From contig LVKA01000015.1 in the NCBI GenBank assembly GCA_001709035.1, positions 348,663 to 412,662 of the forward strand: a stretch of 64,000 nucleotides of DNA, given 5' to 3'. This DNA comes from Candidatus Thiodiazotropha endoloripes (GTDB lineage Bacteria; Pseudomonadota; Gammaproteobacteria; Chromatiales; Chromatiaceae). A program made the translations under genes and the position numbers. Position 1 is the stretch's first letter. Each line of letters opens with the position of its first letter. Shown in pieces: positions 35,971 to 45,162 of the stretch. The notes beneath the pieces are model-generated. The model saw only the letters and a program-made list of their open reading frames with translations, ran no database searches and was not told the DNA's origin.

Positions 35971-38421
35971 TCACTCCCTTGCTGGCAGATTCGATGAATA
36001 GAGTGAATCATTATGCAGATAGTGAACACTATCCCCCAGGATTACAGACCTGTCACTCCAAACGCCATATGAATAACTGCTCAAACCATTGTCCCTCACC
36101 ACGAATCGGTCTACGAGCTCGACACCAGGGGTATCACCCAGCTGGATATCGAAAGTGTAGAGACCGGTATGAGTCCATCCCCAGCTCATATTGGGTGGCG
36201 GATTTATCAAACCGGGAGACTCATCGTAGAGATCCACTGGGATGGAAAAGCGCATCGGCAGCGTATCGGTCTGAGGCAGTGATGCAAAGCCATGAGGCTG
36301 GGACAGGATCGTTGAATTGGTTCCCCTGCCGCCCAGTATGAGTGAGTTGACTTCTGTTGGCATGGTGGGATCAGAGACATCGAACAGGGAGACCTTCACC
36401 CCCTGGTACCAGGCAAAGCCCAACCCTCCCCGGTCACCCGAGGCCACCGCATCAACTGCCTCCTTACCGATCCCGAGAAGGTAGTTCTCTCCCACCGGAT
36501 GGAGATATTCCGAGTAGCCCGACACCTCCAGTTCGCCTAACGATACGGGATTCTCCGGATCGGAGAGATCCAGCACATAGAGGGGATCAACCTTTTTGAA
36601 GGTGATCAGGTAACCGCGGTTGCCAATAAAGCGGCTGGCGTAAAGCGCTTCTCCCGGCCGCCCCAGTCCATCCAGCCTGCCGGCCACTTCCAGTCGTCCC
36701 CCATCCGCCGCTTCACGCAACAGGGTCACGCTGGTGGAGCTGTTCACCGAACCCAGGTAGCCAATGGATGTCGCAATTCGGAACACCCCCTGATACTCGC
36801 CCATGCGGTAGGATTTGTACTCTGCTTCATAACCAAGATGGCCAACCACCTGAGCTGAACCACGATATTCGGCGGCCATACCGCTCTGTGAATCACCGAC
36901 CAGTGCCAGTTTGTGGACCTCGTTGATCGAAGTGTATTCACCATTATCGAGAAGGGTCTGACCGGCACCCTGTGCAACCAGATAGATCGCCTCTTGTGAG
37001 GCATAGAGCACTTCCGAGTTACCGATGAAACAGCTGGTTTGGTAGCTGTCAGGATCCACCAGTGGAACGGCGATGATATTGATAATGGTAGGATCCAACA
37101 TACCGACGGTGGCACTTGGCGCCAGATAACAACGCTCCGTGTCGATAAGAGGTTCTGGTTCATCACCTAAGGTAGAGGTCGGAGTCAGCTGACTCAAAGT
37201 GGCACTCTCCAACAGAGTACGATTGTGTTGAAATTGACCTGTGTATTTGGCGTATTGATCCAGACCACCAATATAGGGGGTATAACGGGTAACCAGATAG
37301 AGTGTATTGCCGATGACTCGACTGGAGATCATTGCTCCGTCAAAGCTCAATGTACGTTCATGGGTTGGCGCATCTGCAGAGTCCAAACGAAACAGGTTGA
37401 CCTCACTGGTGCCATGCGACCAGTATCTGGGCTCCTCCCAGATCGATAGCGGCCCAAAGAAGCCAATATCCACATAGTCATTGTTGGTGTCTCCTCCTAC
37501 AGTTACAACCATATCGGAGAGCCCTTCACCGAGCTGGTTGAGGAGATAGATGCCTTCAACATCACCCACCCCCGGTATCCCGACCTCATTCAACAACCGA
37601 TTTGAGGCGGGTTGCTCCTCAATGGCGTAAGTGAAGAGACAACTTCGGAAATAGGTATTGGTGTTTGAGCCACAATAGCCAAATCGATAGAAATGGACGC
37701 CATCGGATTTAATCAAATCCGCCTCATCCACCCCCTGCTCCTGTGTGTTGGTCAGAGATATCGGGTTAATACTGTCTATCGGTGCCGGGCTGAAATCCTC
37801 ACGACTGGTGTCAGGCAGCGGACGATCCGTTGCATAGGCTGCGATCATTGCTTCGGACAAGTAGCCTTCCAGCATGACATTGTGCCGGAAGCGATGCAGG
37901 GTGGGATTGTCGGTATCGAAGACGATGAAGGTTAAGGGGTCTTGATTATAGATAACGGAACCATCTTCCGCCTCATAGCCACCATAGACTGCAAACTCCG
38001 CCGGCGGCAAGGGTCCGCCACTGTGCACCTCGACGATCTCGGTCTCGGAGAGAGTCTTGCGGGTGAATGGTACCAACGCATCAACCTGACCGTTCCAGTT
38101 GAGCCAGCGCCCCTCGCTATCCCGCATATGCCAATTATCCTGAGCACGGGCTACCAGATAGAGATTACGCTCAGCCCCCACAGAGGCTGCATCCACACGG
38201 ATACTCAGCTCAACCGAGATGGCATCCTCGGTATCGTATAGCGGGGTGTATTGATCCGTATCTGCCGTAGAGAGAGACCATGACATGGCCGCATCGGCCG
38301 GCTCACCCGAGGTTGTGACTGAAGGCTGATTGGTGGGAGCGGCAGTTGTGATGAACGGAAAAAATGCGAATACCAGCCCAACAGAAAGGTGGCGCAGCGT
38401 TGAAGAAAGTCTTTTTCCCAT
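35971..38421 (-). CDS. secreted beta-propeller domain protein
   Basis: The ATG ending at 38421 follows GAGGGATC and gives 816 residues with a signal peptide (LSVGLVFAFFPFITTAAP). The first 230 residues form a separate domain with SIRVDAASVGAERNLYLVAR, which recalls cadherin-like or cytochrome-linked modules. The C-terminal propeller domain starts with the hallmark TNTQEQGVDEADLIKSDG and continues with repeated blades (PLYVLDLSDPENPVSLGELE, VSLFDVSDPTMPTEVNSLIL). The function of this family is not known; it is thought to be on the surface or secreted. It is a single-gene unit. Confidence 0.87.
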   Translation of the reverse strand: MGKRLSSTLRHLSVGLVFAFFPFITTAAPTNQPSVTTSGEPADAAMSWSLSTADTDQYTPLYDTEDAISVELSIRVDAASVGAERNLYLVARAQDNWHMRDSEGRWLNWNGQVDALVPFTRKTLSETEIVEVHSGGPLPPAEFAVYGGYEAEDGSVIYNQDPLTFIVFDTDNPTLHRFRHNVMLEGYLSEAMIAAYATDRPLPDTSREDFSPAPIDSINPISLTNTQEQGVDEADLIKSDGVHFYRFGYCGSNTNTYFRSCLFTYAIEEQPASNRLLNEVGIPGVGDVEGIYLLNQLGEGLSDMVVTVGGDTNNDYVDIGFFGPLSIWEEPRYWSHGTSEVNLFRLDSADAPTHERTLSFDGAMISSRVIGNTLYLVTRYTPYIGGLDQYAKYTGQFQHNRTLLESATLSQLTPTSTLGDEPEPLIDTERCYLAPSATVGMLDPTIINIIAVPLVDPDSYQTSCFIGNSEVLYASQEAIYLVAQGAGQTLLDNGEYTSINEVHKLALVGDSQSGMAAEYRGSAQVVGHLGYEAEYKSYRMGEYQGVFRIATSIGYLGSVNSSTSVTLLREAADGGRLEVAGRLDGLGRPGEALYASRFIGNRGYLITFKKVDPLYVLDLSDPENPVSLGELEVSGYSEYLHPVGENYLLGIGKEAVDAVASGDRGGLGFAWYQGVKVSLFDVSDPTMPTEVNSLILGGRGTNSTILSQPHGFASLPQTDTLPMRFSIPVDLYDESPGLINPPPNMSWGWTHTGLYTFDIQLGDTPGVELVDRFVVRDNGLSSYSYGVWSDRSVILGDSVHYLHNDSLYSSNLPARE

Positions 38422-38582
38422 GATCGATCCCTCGAATTTCAACATTAGGGCCATCATAACCCCCCCATCCTCAGATTTCCAGAGCATGAGAGATCAACAA
38501 CCGGAGTGCCGGAGTTCATTGATAGTTAGGTATCATTCGCTCTTCGTGTTTTTGGCTTTACCCGTTTATGACCTTTTTTCAG

Positions 38583-38762
38583 TTATCCTTGGCTGAGCTC
38601 TTTTCGTGCGGCAATCAGAATTACGATGGCGGCCCAACCATAGACCGCTTCACCAAGATATTCAGGAAAGAACTCTCTAAAAAACAAAATGACTGCAACA
38701 AAACCCAGCCAAACACCGCCCACCCAATAGAAGAAGATTTTTTTCTTACTTCTGTAATCCAC
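38583..38762 (-). CDS. small membrane protein, GTG start
   Basis: The minus-strand frame reads VDYRSKKKIFFYWVGGVWLG and continues FVAVILFFREFFPEYLGEAV, ending KELSQG, 59 residues. It has two hydrophobic stretches and basic N-terminal residues. There is no ATG in frame and no strong ribosome site, so it may be the end of a decayed gene. The opposite-strand frame at 38568-38810 looks like its shadow. Confidence 0.4.
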   Translation of the reverse strand: MDYRSKKKIFFYWVGGVWLGFVAVILFFREFFPEYLGEAVYGWAAIVILIAARKELSQG

Positions 38763-38927
38763 AACGCAATTGTCCCATTGATTTTGATCGATCGGATACT
38801 AACGGATTAATGTAAGTTGACTTCTCTTGCCTATCGAGTTTTGTAACTTGAAAAAGGATCACCAAGCAAAAGATGAAGGTTAGAATAAGCACCAATCATC
38901 AGTGTACCAAACAGACAGAGAGAGTAG

Positions 38928-39110
38928 CTCCCCTCTCCCCTTGCGGGAGAGGGGCCGGGGGAGAGGGGGAGAATAAGCACCTCAGTCAATATAAGAATTC
39001 AACGCAATAAAAATAAAAGGATCGATATGATCTATCATCTTTTGGCTCGGTGAAACGCTTCGCGTACACCCTCTCCCCAACCCCTCTCCCATCAAGGGAG
39101 AGGGGCTTCT
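38928..39110. repeat. dispersed repeat with conserved ends, copy 2
   Basis: The left CTCCCCTCTCCCCTTGCGGG tract and right GGTGAAACGCTTCGCGTACA tract match those of copy 1 at 776-964. The middle is unrelated AT-rich sequence of about the same length. The right end has a second CCCTCTCCC unit that copy 1 lacks. Confidence 0.75.
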
Positions 39111-39502
39111 ATGCATCTCTCTGGCTAATTTGAGTTAACGGGACAACAGTGAAGTCATAATGGAATTCTGGTTATATCCCGCAAACTCTTTCTGCCGATA
39201 ACTGTCCCATCATCATAACCCTTGAACCATGAACCGCTTGAATCATTGATATAAATACCCAACCACGATGAGATTGTTTTCCCAGGCTCTCGAATTCACC
39301 GCTCAAAATCAGTTTGTGCCGTTGTGAAAATACCGTATATTATGAGCTATAGCTTGGTTATCTCTTTTGATTCAATAAGTTGTTTACACTTTAATAATTT
39401 TGGAATGCGCATCACCCAAACCGCCTTATTGCAAATAAATGGGACCGCAATGATTCCAAATAATGGCCTGTTTACCACACCCCTAAAGGAGGTTTGAGCG
39501 TG
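39111..39502. other. promoter region of the RND operon
   Basis: About 390 AT-rich bases upstream of the adaptor gene. A possible promoter is TTGATT at 39369 with a TTTAATAAT-like box near 39390. No gene seen. Confidence 0.35.
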
Positions 39503-40576
39503 ATGAAGCTCAGCATACTGATCATTGGTTTCCTCTGTATAGCCAATGTGGTTGCAGCACCTCCAAAGAAACCCAGTCTGGTTACCGTTACCGAGGTCGT
39601 GGAGCAGAACCTGCGTGAGGAGTTCCCCTTCTCGGGCACGGCAGAGGCGCTCCAGGAATCACCGCTCTCTCCGCGCTTGTCAGGAGTAGTGAATGAGGTG
39701 TTCGTTGAGGAAGGCGAACGGATCGAGGCCGGTGAAAAAATTCTCTCCCTCGATTCGGTTATCGCCAGACTTGAGGTGGTATCGGCAAAGGCCGGACTCG
39801 ATGAGGCGATCGCCCGGCACCGGGAGGCGGTGCGCCAGAAAAACGAGTATCAGTCACTGCGCCGCAACAAGGCGGTCGCCGCCAGCCAGTTGGCTTCGGC
39901 GGTGGCCGACGAAGAGATTGCCCAGGCTTCGATCGCCAAACAGCGTACGGAGGTGAAACGGCTGGAAGAGCTGTTGTCCCGGCATCTGCTTACCGCTCCT
40001 TTCTCCGGCATTGTTGCCGAGAAGAACGTTGAAACCGGGCAGTGGGTAAAAGCTGAGTCGGGTGTGGTGAAACTGGTAGCGCTGGATCGTATCCGCATAC
40101 GGGCATCGATACCGCAGCGATTCTACTCACGCATCCAACCCGACCTGAAGGCTCGAATCCGCTTCGATTCCCTACCAGGGGAGGAGTTCACCGGCAAGGT
40201 CGCTTCCATAGTCGCAGCAGGCAACCGAAGCACCCGCACCTTTCCCCTTCTGTTGCTGCTCGACAATCCGAAAAGCCGGATTGCCCCCGGTATGTCGGCG
40301 CGCATATTCATTGAACTGAGCGGCAAGCAGCAACCATCGATCATGCTTCCAAGAGACGCGATTGTTCTCAAGGCGGATGGCAGCCGGATCGTCTGGCGCG
40401 TGTCCGGCTCTGATAATCCCTTCAAGGTAAAACAGATCAGCGTGACCATCGGGCGTACCCAGGGCAATCTTGTGGAGATCCTGGACAGCAGCCTGAATGC
40501 CGGTGATCGCATCGTACTGCTGGGCAACGAGAACTTACGCCCAGGCCAATCCGTCAAGATCGGACAAACCGAATAG
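39503..40576 (+). CDS. RND efflux periplasmic adaptor (membrane fusion protein)
   Basis: The ATG at 39503, ten bases after AGGAGG, gives 357 residues; a GTG one codon earlier is an alternative. A signal peptide (SILIIGFLCIANVVAA) is followed by the lipoyl/hairpin region (EEGERIEAGEKILSLDSVIA), a coiled-coil hairpin (residues about 95-160), the second lipoyl half (LTAPFSGIVAEKNVETGQWV) and beta-barrel and proximal domains. It links the inner-membrane pump to an outer-membrane channel. No outer-membrane factor gene is adjacent, so a shared TolC is likely. Confidence 0.93.
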   Translation: MKLSILIIGFLCIANVVAAPPKKPSLVTVTEVVEQNLREEFPFSGTAEALQESPLSPRLSGVVNEVFVEEGERIEAGEKILSLDSVIARLEVVSAKAGLDEAIARHREAVRQKNEYQSLRRNKAVAASQLASAVADEEIAQASIAKQRTEVKRLEELLSRHLLTAPFSGIVAEKNVETGQWVKAESGVVKLVALDRIRIRASIPQRFYSRIQPDLKARIRFDSLPGEEFTGKVASIVAAGNRSTRTFPLLLLLDNPKSRIAPGMSARIFIELSGKQQPSIMLPRDAIVLKADGSRIVWRVSGSDNPFKVKQISVTIGRTQGNLVEILDSSLNAGDRIVLLGNENLRPGQSVKIGQTE

Positions 40577-40592
40577 GAGTTGGCATCTCACC

Positions 40593-43500
40593 ATGTTTCG
40601 CTTCTGCATCGAAAAACCGGTCATTCTCACTGTCGCGATCCTGATCCTGACCCTGTTCGGCTTGCTGGCCATCTTCAGCGTGCCGGTACAGATGATTCCC
40701 GATCTGGACGCCCGCCTGATCAACGTCAGCACCACCTGGCCCGGCGCCTCGCCACAGGACGTTGAGAAGGAGATCATCATCGAGCAGGAGCAGTACCTGA
40801 CCCGCATCCCGGGGCTGGAGCGGATCATCTCCACAGCCACCACCGGCAACGCCCAGATCGAACTGGAGTTCCCCTACACCGTCACCATCGACGAGGCGTT
40901 ACTGGACGTCAACAACGCCCTGTCGCAAGTCGACAACTATCCGGAGAACGTTCGCCAGCCGAGTATCCGCGCCGAGTCTTTCTCATCCAACTCGTTCATG
41001 TATTTCCGTCTGACACCGGTCAGCGGTGACTTTTCCGAAGCCGATGTCATCGCCCTCTACGACTGGGCGGAAGAGTACATCAAACGCCCGATGGAACGAG
41101 TGCCCGGCGTCTCCAGTGTGCGCCTCTGGGGCGGCGCTGAACGCCAGATTAAAATCTATGTCGATCCACTTAAACTGGCAGAACGCAACATCAGCCTGCT
41201 CGATGTGAGAAACGCCATTCGGGCGAGGAACCGTGATGTCTCCGGCGGTGATCTGGACAGCGGCAAGCGACGTTATCTGCTGCGTACGATCGGCCGCTTC
41301 CAGTCCGTTGAGGAACTGAATGAACTGGTCATCAGCGAACGGGATGGCACCTTCGTTCGATTGAGAGACCTGGGCCATGCAGAGCTGGGTTTCGCCGAAG
41401 TCCGCAACTACGCCTACGGAGCTGGAAAACCCCAGCTGGCCTTCGCAGTGAACCGACAGATCAGCACCAACGTGATCGAGATAAAGCAGGCGATGATGAC
41501 AAAGGTGGCGGAACTCAATGCCAGTGTTCTCCAGGAGAATGGCCTGGAACTCGTATTGAACTCCGATGACGTGATCTACGTGACCGATGCGGTTGAAGTA
41601 GTGAAGCACAACCTGGCGATCGGTGCGATCCTTGCCCTGCTGGTGCTTTTCCTGTTTCTACGTTCGGTTTCGGGTACCCTGATCGGCGCCATGGCGATTC
41701 CCATCTGTGCCATCGCTGCGTTTCTCGGACTGCTGATCGCCGGACGCACAATCAACGTCATCTCACTCTCCGGTGTCGCCTTCGCCATCGGTATGACGCT
41801 GGACAACAACATCGTGGTGGCGGAGAACATCTACCGACACCTGAGTAAGGGCACCAATCGCCTGCAGGCCGCCCTCAACGGCATCACCGAGGTCTGGCCT
41901 GCGGTACTGGCATCGACCCTGACCACGGTCTGCGTATTCCTGCCGATCCTGTTCATCCACGAAGAGGCCGGACAGCTCTATTCGGATATCGCCATTGCGA
42001 TTGCTGCATCGATCATGATGTCGATGCTGGTGGCGGTCACCCTCGTGCCGGCGGCCAGCGGTCGCTTCCTCTCAATCCACAAGGAGTCCAAAAACTCATT
42101 TCTCGACAGACTCGGCGCCAGCGTATCGCACGGGGTGTTGTCACTGATCCACTGGCTGGTAGTGGGCTACGTACGCCCACTGGCGGTTATTCTGATCGTA
42201 CTGACAGGGGCTGGCGCTATCCTCTACTACCTGACACCGCAAACCGAGTACCTGCCGGAAGGTGAAGAGGCCAAGGTCTTCACCATCATGTTCGCCCCAC
42301 CCGGCTATAACATCGACACCATGAAGGAGCACTATCACTCGGTGGAAGAGCAATTCCTGCCGCAACTGGGTGCGGACCCGGAACAATTCGCGAAGGGTGA
42401 AACCGACATTCCCGCCATGACCTTCACAGTAGGTTTCGTCAACAATACTCGGGTATTCTCCGTTCGCGGTATTGCGGACCGGCACCAGACCGATAAGTTT
42501 CTGGAGATCGCCAGCGCCAAAGCCGACGAACTGCCGGGCTTGCGATCATTCTCCTCCAAGGGCTCGATCTTTTCGGGCAATTTCGGCGGTACGCGCAGTA
42601 TCAACATCGACATCAGCGGCCCGGAACTCCAGTCGCTGTTCGATGCCGGGCTGAAGGTCTTTCTCAAATCGAAGCAGATCTTCGAAAACCCACGGGTACG
42701 GCCCGAACCCTCAAACCTGACCATGGGGCAACCCATGCTCGAAGTCCAGCCGGACTGGGAGCGTGCGGCTGAACTCGGCATCGATACTCAGGACTTGGGA
42801 TACACCATCTGGGCCTATTCAGACGGCGCCTTTGTCGATGAGTTCTTCCTCGACGATGACCAGATCGACATGTTTCTCTACTCCACTCAGGGCAACATCG
42901 AACAGCCCCAGGATCTCGAATCCCTGATGCTCTACTCCTCGCGGGGCGAAATCGTTCCGCTGAGTGCCATCGCCCGGCTTAAGGAGAGCGTCAATACCGA
43001 GACCATCCGCCGCGTCGACGGAGATCGAACCATCACCCTGAGCGTCATACCGCCCAGAGACATTCCGCTGGAAGCCGGGGTGGAGCGAGTGACTGAAGAG
43101 ATCCTCACAGGAATGAAAGCGTCCGGTGAACTGCCTGCCGATATCCGCCTGGAGATCAGTGGTGCAAGTGATCAACTGAGCGCAACGCGGGAAGCCCTTT
43201 TCAGCAACTTCATCGTGGCGATACTGATCGCCTACCTGCTGATGGTAGCGGTCTTCTCACACTGGGGATATCCACTGCTGATTATGACCAATCTGCCGGT
43301 CGGCATCAGCGGCGGTATCGCCGGTCTCTATCTGATCAATCTGGCCGGCGCCAACCTGGACCAGATTGGCCTCAATCCGATCAACCAACCCTTCGACATG
43401 ATCACCATGCTCGGCTTTCTGGTATTGATCGGCACCGTGGTCAACAATCCGATCTTGATCGTTGAACTCACTGCCTCCAACCTGAAGAAGAGAGGCATGA

Positions 43501-43766
43501 ACATCGTCGAGGCGGTGACCGAGGCGGTGCGTATCCGATTGCGACCGATTCTGATGTCCACGGTTACCACGGTCGCCGGGCTGTCACCGCTGGTGTTCAA
43601 CCCTGGAGCCGGAACCGAGCTTTACCGGGGACTGGGGGCCATTGTGCTCTTTGGGCTGCTGTTCTCGATGATCGTGACTTTGACCTTCATGCCGGCTCTG
43701 CTGGCATTGGTGTTCAGGGTGTCGGATAGATTGTTTTCAAAACAACCGAAACCTTTGTCTGATTGA
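40593..43766 (+). CDS. RND efflux pump, inner membrane transporter
   Basis: This 1057-residue protein has the RND layout of twelve membrane helices and two large periplasmic loops. It starts MFRFCIEKPVILTVAILILT with PVQMIPDLDARLINVSTTWPGASPQDVEKE. The proton-relay helix carries GVAFAIGMTLDNNIVVAENI. Near the C-terminus VNNPILIVELTASNLKKRGM and RIRLRPILMSTVTTVAGLSPLV are typical. It is closer to multidrug (HAE) pumps than to heavy-metal CzcA pumps, but the substrate cannot be read from sequence. It begins 17 bases after the adaptor gene. Confidence 0.94.
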   Translation: MFRFCIEKPVILTVAILILTLFGLLAIFSVPVQMIPDLDARLINVSTTWPGASPQDVEKEIIIEQEQYLTRIPGLERIISTATTGNAQIELEFPYTVTIDEALLDVNNALSQVDNYPENVRQPSIRAESFSSNSFMYFRLTPVSGDFSEADVIALYDWAEEYIKRPMERVPGVSSVRLWGGAERQIKIYVDPLKLAERNISLLDVRNAIRARNRDVSGGDLDSGKRRYLLRTIGRFQSVEELNELVISERDGTFVRLRDLGHAELGFAEVRNYAYGAGKPQLAFAVNRQISTNVIEIKQAMMTKVAELNASVLQENGLELVLNSDDVIYVTDAVEVVKHNLAIGAILALLVLFLFLRSVSGTLIGAMAIPICAIAAFLGLLIAGRTINVISLSGVAFAIGMTLDNNIVVAENIYRHLSKGTNRLQAALNGITEVWPAVLASTLTTVCVFLPILFIHEEAGQLYSDIAIAIAASIMMSMLVAVTLVPAASGRFLSIHKESKNSFLDRLGASVSHGVLSLIHWLVVGYVRPLAVILIVLTGAGAILYYLTPQTEYLPEGEEAKVFTIMFAPPGYNIDTMKEHYHSVEEQFLPQLGADPEQFAKGETDIPAMTFTVGFVNNTRVFSVRGIADRHQTDKFLEIASAKADELPGLRSFSSKGSIFSGNFGGTRSINIDISGPELQSLFDAGLKVFLKSKQIFENPRVRPEPSNLTMGQPMLEVQPDWERAAELGIDTQDLGYTIWAYSDGAFVDEFFLDDDQIDMFLYSTQGNIEQPQDLESLMLYSSRGEIVPLSAIARLKESVNTETIRRVDGDRTITLSVIPPRDIPLEAGVERVTEEILTGMKASGELPADIRLEISGASDQLSATREALFSNFIVAILIAYLLMVAVFSHWGYPLLIMTNLPVGISGGIAGLYLINLAGANLDQIGLNPINQPFDMITMLGFLVLIGTVVNNPILIVELTASNLKKRGMNIVEAVTEAVRIRLRPILMSTVTTVAGLSPLVFNPGAGTELYRGLGAIVLFGLLFSMIVTLTFMPALLALVFRVSDRLFSKQPKPLSD

Positions 43767-44057
43767 TGAGTGCCCTGCCATGGAGGGCAGGTATACTATT
43801 CTATAAATGTTGTGCATCCCTCTAACACATGCTTCTAGACAATCAATAGCATTAGGATCAGGAGGTCAACAAGAGATACAAAAAAGCGTAGAAGCAAGGC
43901 CTAAGATTTACGGGTGTTCCAGTAATGGCTTTCTGATATGAGAAGAATTTCTCTTCCACATATATATTTTCTTATAGTTATCACACACTCAATGCTCATA
44001 TTCTGAGTTTTTTTGGGTTAGTATTGACAGACACTCAGGAATCGACGGACATTCTCA

Positions 44058-44363
44058 ATGAAAGCAAACTTCCCCTGGATCTCGGCTGGACTCGGCCTGA
44101 CCCTAGCCATGGTTCTGATCAGCTCGGGGGTTTTCAGAGATCCCGCTGAGCGCGGCTTTCCCCTGTTGACGACCCTGTTCATCACCGAATTCGGTTTTCT
44201 TGTCACGGCCGCAGGCGCGTTCGTTTCCGGCAGGTCTTCCCTGGTGACTAAACGACGCTGGTCGCAAATACTGTTGACGGTGGTATGTGGTGCCCTGGCA
44301 TTAGCTTTTTTCATCTTGGGGCTAACTTTGTGGCAGGAAACCGCGGGACAAGCGGCTTCCTGA
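44058..44363 (+). CDS. small integral membrane protein
   Basis: This 101-residue protein starts MKANFPWISAGLGLTLAMVL and has three hydrophobic segments (about 7-22, 38-58 and 72-92). No soluble domain. The family is unknown to me. It stands alone before the accessory island and has weak ribosome site evidence. Confidence 0.6.
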   Translation: MKANFPWISAGLGLTLAMVLISSGVFRDPAERGFPLLTTLFITEFGFLVTAAGAFVSGRSSLVTKRRWSQILLTVVCGALALAFFILGLTLWQETAGQAAS

Positions 44364-44467
44364 ACCAGAGTTATCTATGCGAGATATCCAAGCAATCACT
44401 CACAGACCGATGCGAGTTAACCGGGCATCGGGCCGAATTAACTGGAGGCCGAATTAACGAATTAACT

Positions 44468-44485
44468 GGACACCCATCCATAATT
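44468..44485. repeat. solo copy of the transposase-associated end motif
   Basis: GGACACCCATCCATAATT is the same as bases within the left end of the transposase element (45170-45187) and of its fragment (53084-53101). It directly abuts the TGGTCAG element on its right. Confidence 0.7.
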
Positions 44486-44626
44486 GGTCAGGATTTTCTG
44501 GATTAAGTGGTCAGATTAAAACAGCGAATATGTTCAGTTTAGGTGGAATCTGCAAATGCAGGTGCTGCACACAAATGACCACCATTCCGGTAACAACTGA
44601 CCACTCAAACCGGAAAAACCTGACCA
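44485..44626. mobile_element. 142-bp element with 30-bp inverted ends (TGGTCAG...GTGGTCAG)
   Basis: The first 30 bases (starting TGGTCAGGATTTTCTGG) and the last 30 (complement starting TGGTCAGGTTTTTCCGG) match at 26 of 30 positions as inverted copies. Between them are 82 bases without an ORF. Extra TGACCA/TGACCAC boxes lie inside and just outside (44573, 44640), like the multiple end repeats of IS21-type elements. It looks like a deleted element with only its ends left. Confidence 0.65.
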
Positions 44627-44733
44627 GGCAGCTGTTAATGACCAGCCACGTTAGACATTAATCCTGATGTATGAATTTAAGTAAATTGCCCCCTGAAATT
44701 CTGCATTCCCGGAATTCTCTTGACACGTTAGCT

Positions 44734-44961
44734 CTAGTCGTTCTGGCTGAAGGAAATAACCACTTCACTGACTGCTGTTTCTCCCCATGGATTTTGGTCA
44801 TTTAACATTTCGCCTCCAGCTGAAGGGGACCGCATATGAATATGACCCATATCTGGTGATTCTCTCAAGCTAGTTAATGTATTAATCAATTGATTAAGTC
44901 CATTTGAATCGCAATAGACCATTACAGATCTACCTGCATCATTCAGTTGAAAACTAAGCAT
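44734..44961 (-). CDS. Imm32-like immunity protein (orphan)
   Basis: The 75-residue frame starts MLSFQLNDAGRSVMVYCDSN and contains GLNQLINTLTSLR, GHIHMRSPSAGGEMLND and a C-terminal VSEVVISFSQ. This pattern (YCD..GL..L...L...GH.H....GG..L) fits the Imm32 group of polymorphic-toxin immunity proteins as I recall it. It lies just downstream of an orphan RHS tip, the usual place for an immunity gene, but the toxin body is missing. No strong ribosome site. Confidence 0.6.
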   Translation of the reverse strand: MLSFQLNDAGRSVMVYCDSNGLNQLINTLTSLRESPDMGHIHMRSPSAGGEMLNDQNPWGETAVSEVVISFSQND

Positions 44962-44996
44962 TCAGTTCTCCAATTAAGCATCATGGAATTTTCCTA

Positions 44997-45162
44997 TTAC
45001 GGTGCAGCAAGGTTTCCTGGAATTGTCCACCAAAGAGGAGGATACAGCGACGGTACCATACGACCACACCTATAAACAATATACATAATTCCACCAATTA
45101 CCGCTGTACCAGCGATCTTTTTACAATCATCGCTACACATCTCAGAGTTCTCTGAAGGAGCG
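44997..45162 (-). pseudogene. C-terminal tip of an RHS effector, cut off by the transposase element
   Basis: In the frame SAPSENSEMCSDDCKKIAG, continuing TAVIGGIMYIVYRCGRMVPS, LYPPLWWTIPGNLAAP, the last 45 residues are the kind of hydrophobic tip found at the end of some RHS proteins. The frame continues into the transposase element at 45163, where the RHS sequence stops abruptly. So the rest of this RHS gene has been lost or moved. The neighbouring Imm32-like gene fits as its immunity partner. Confidence 0.6.

Noticed and set aside
38568-38810. 80-codon plus-strand frame
   Set aside because: The opposite strand gives a more protein-like membrane sequence; this frame has no ribosome site.
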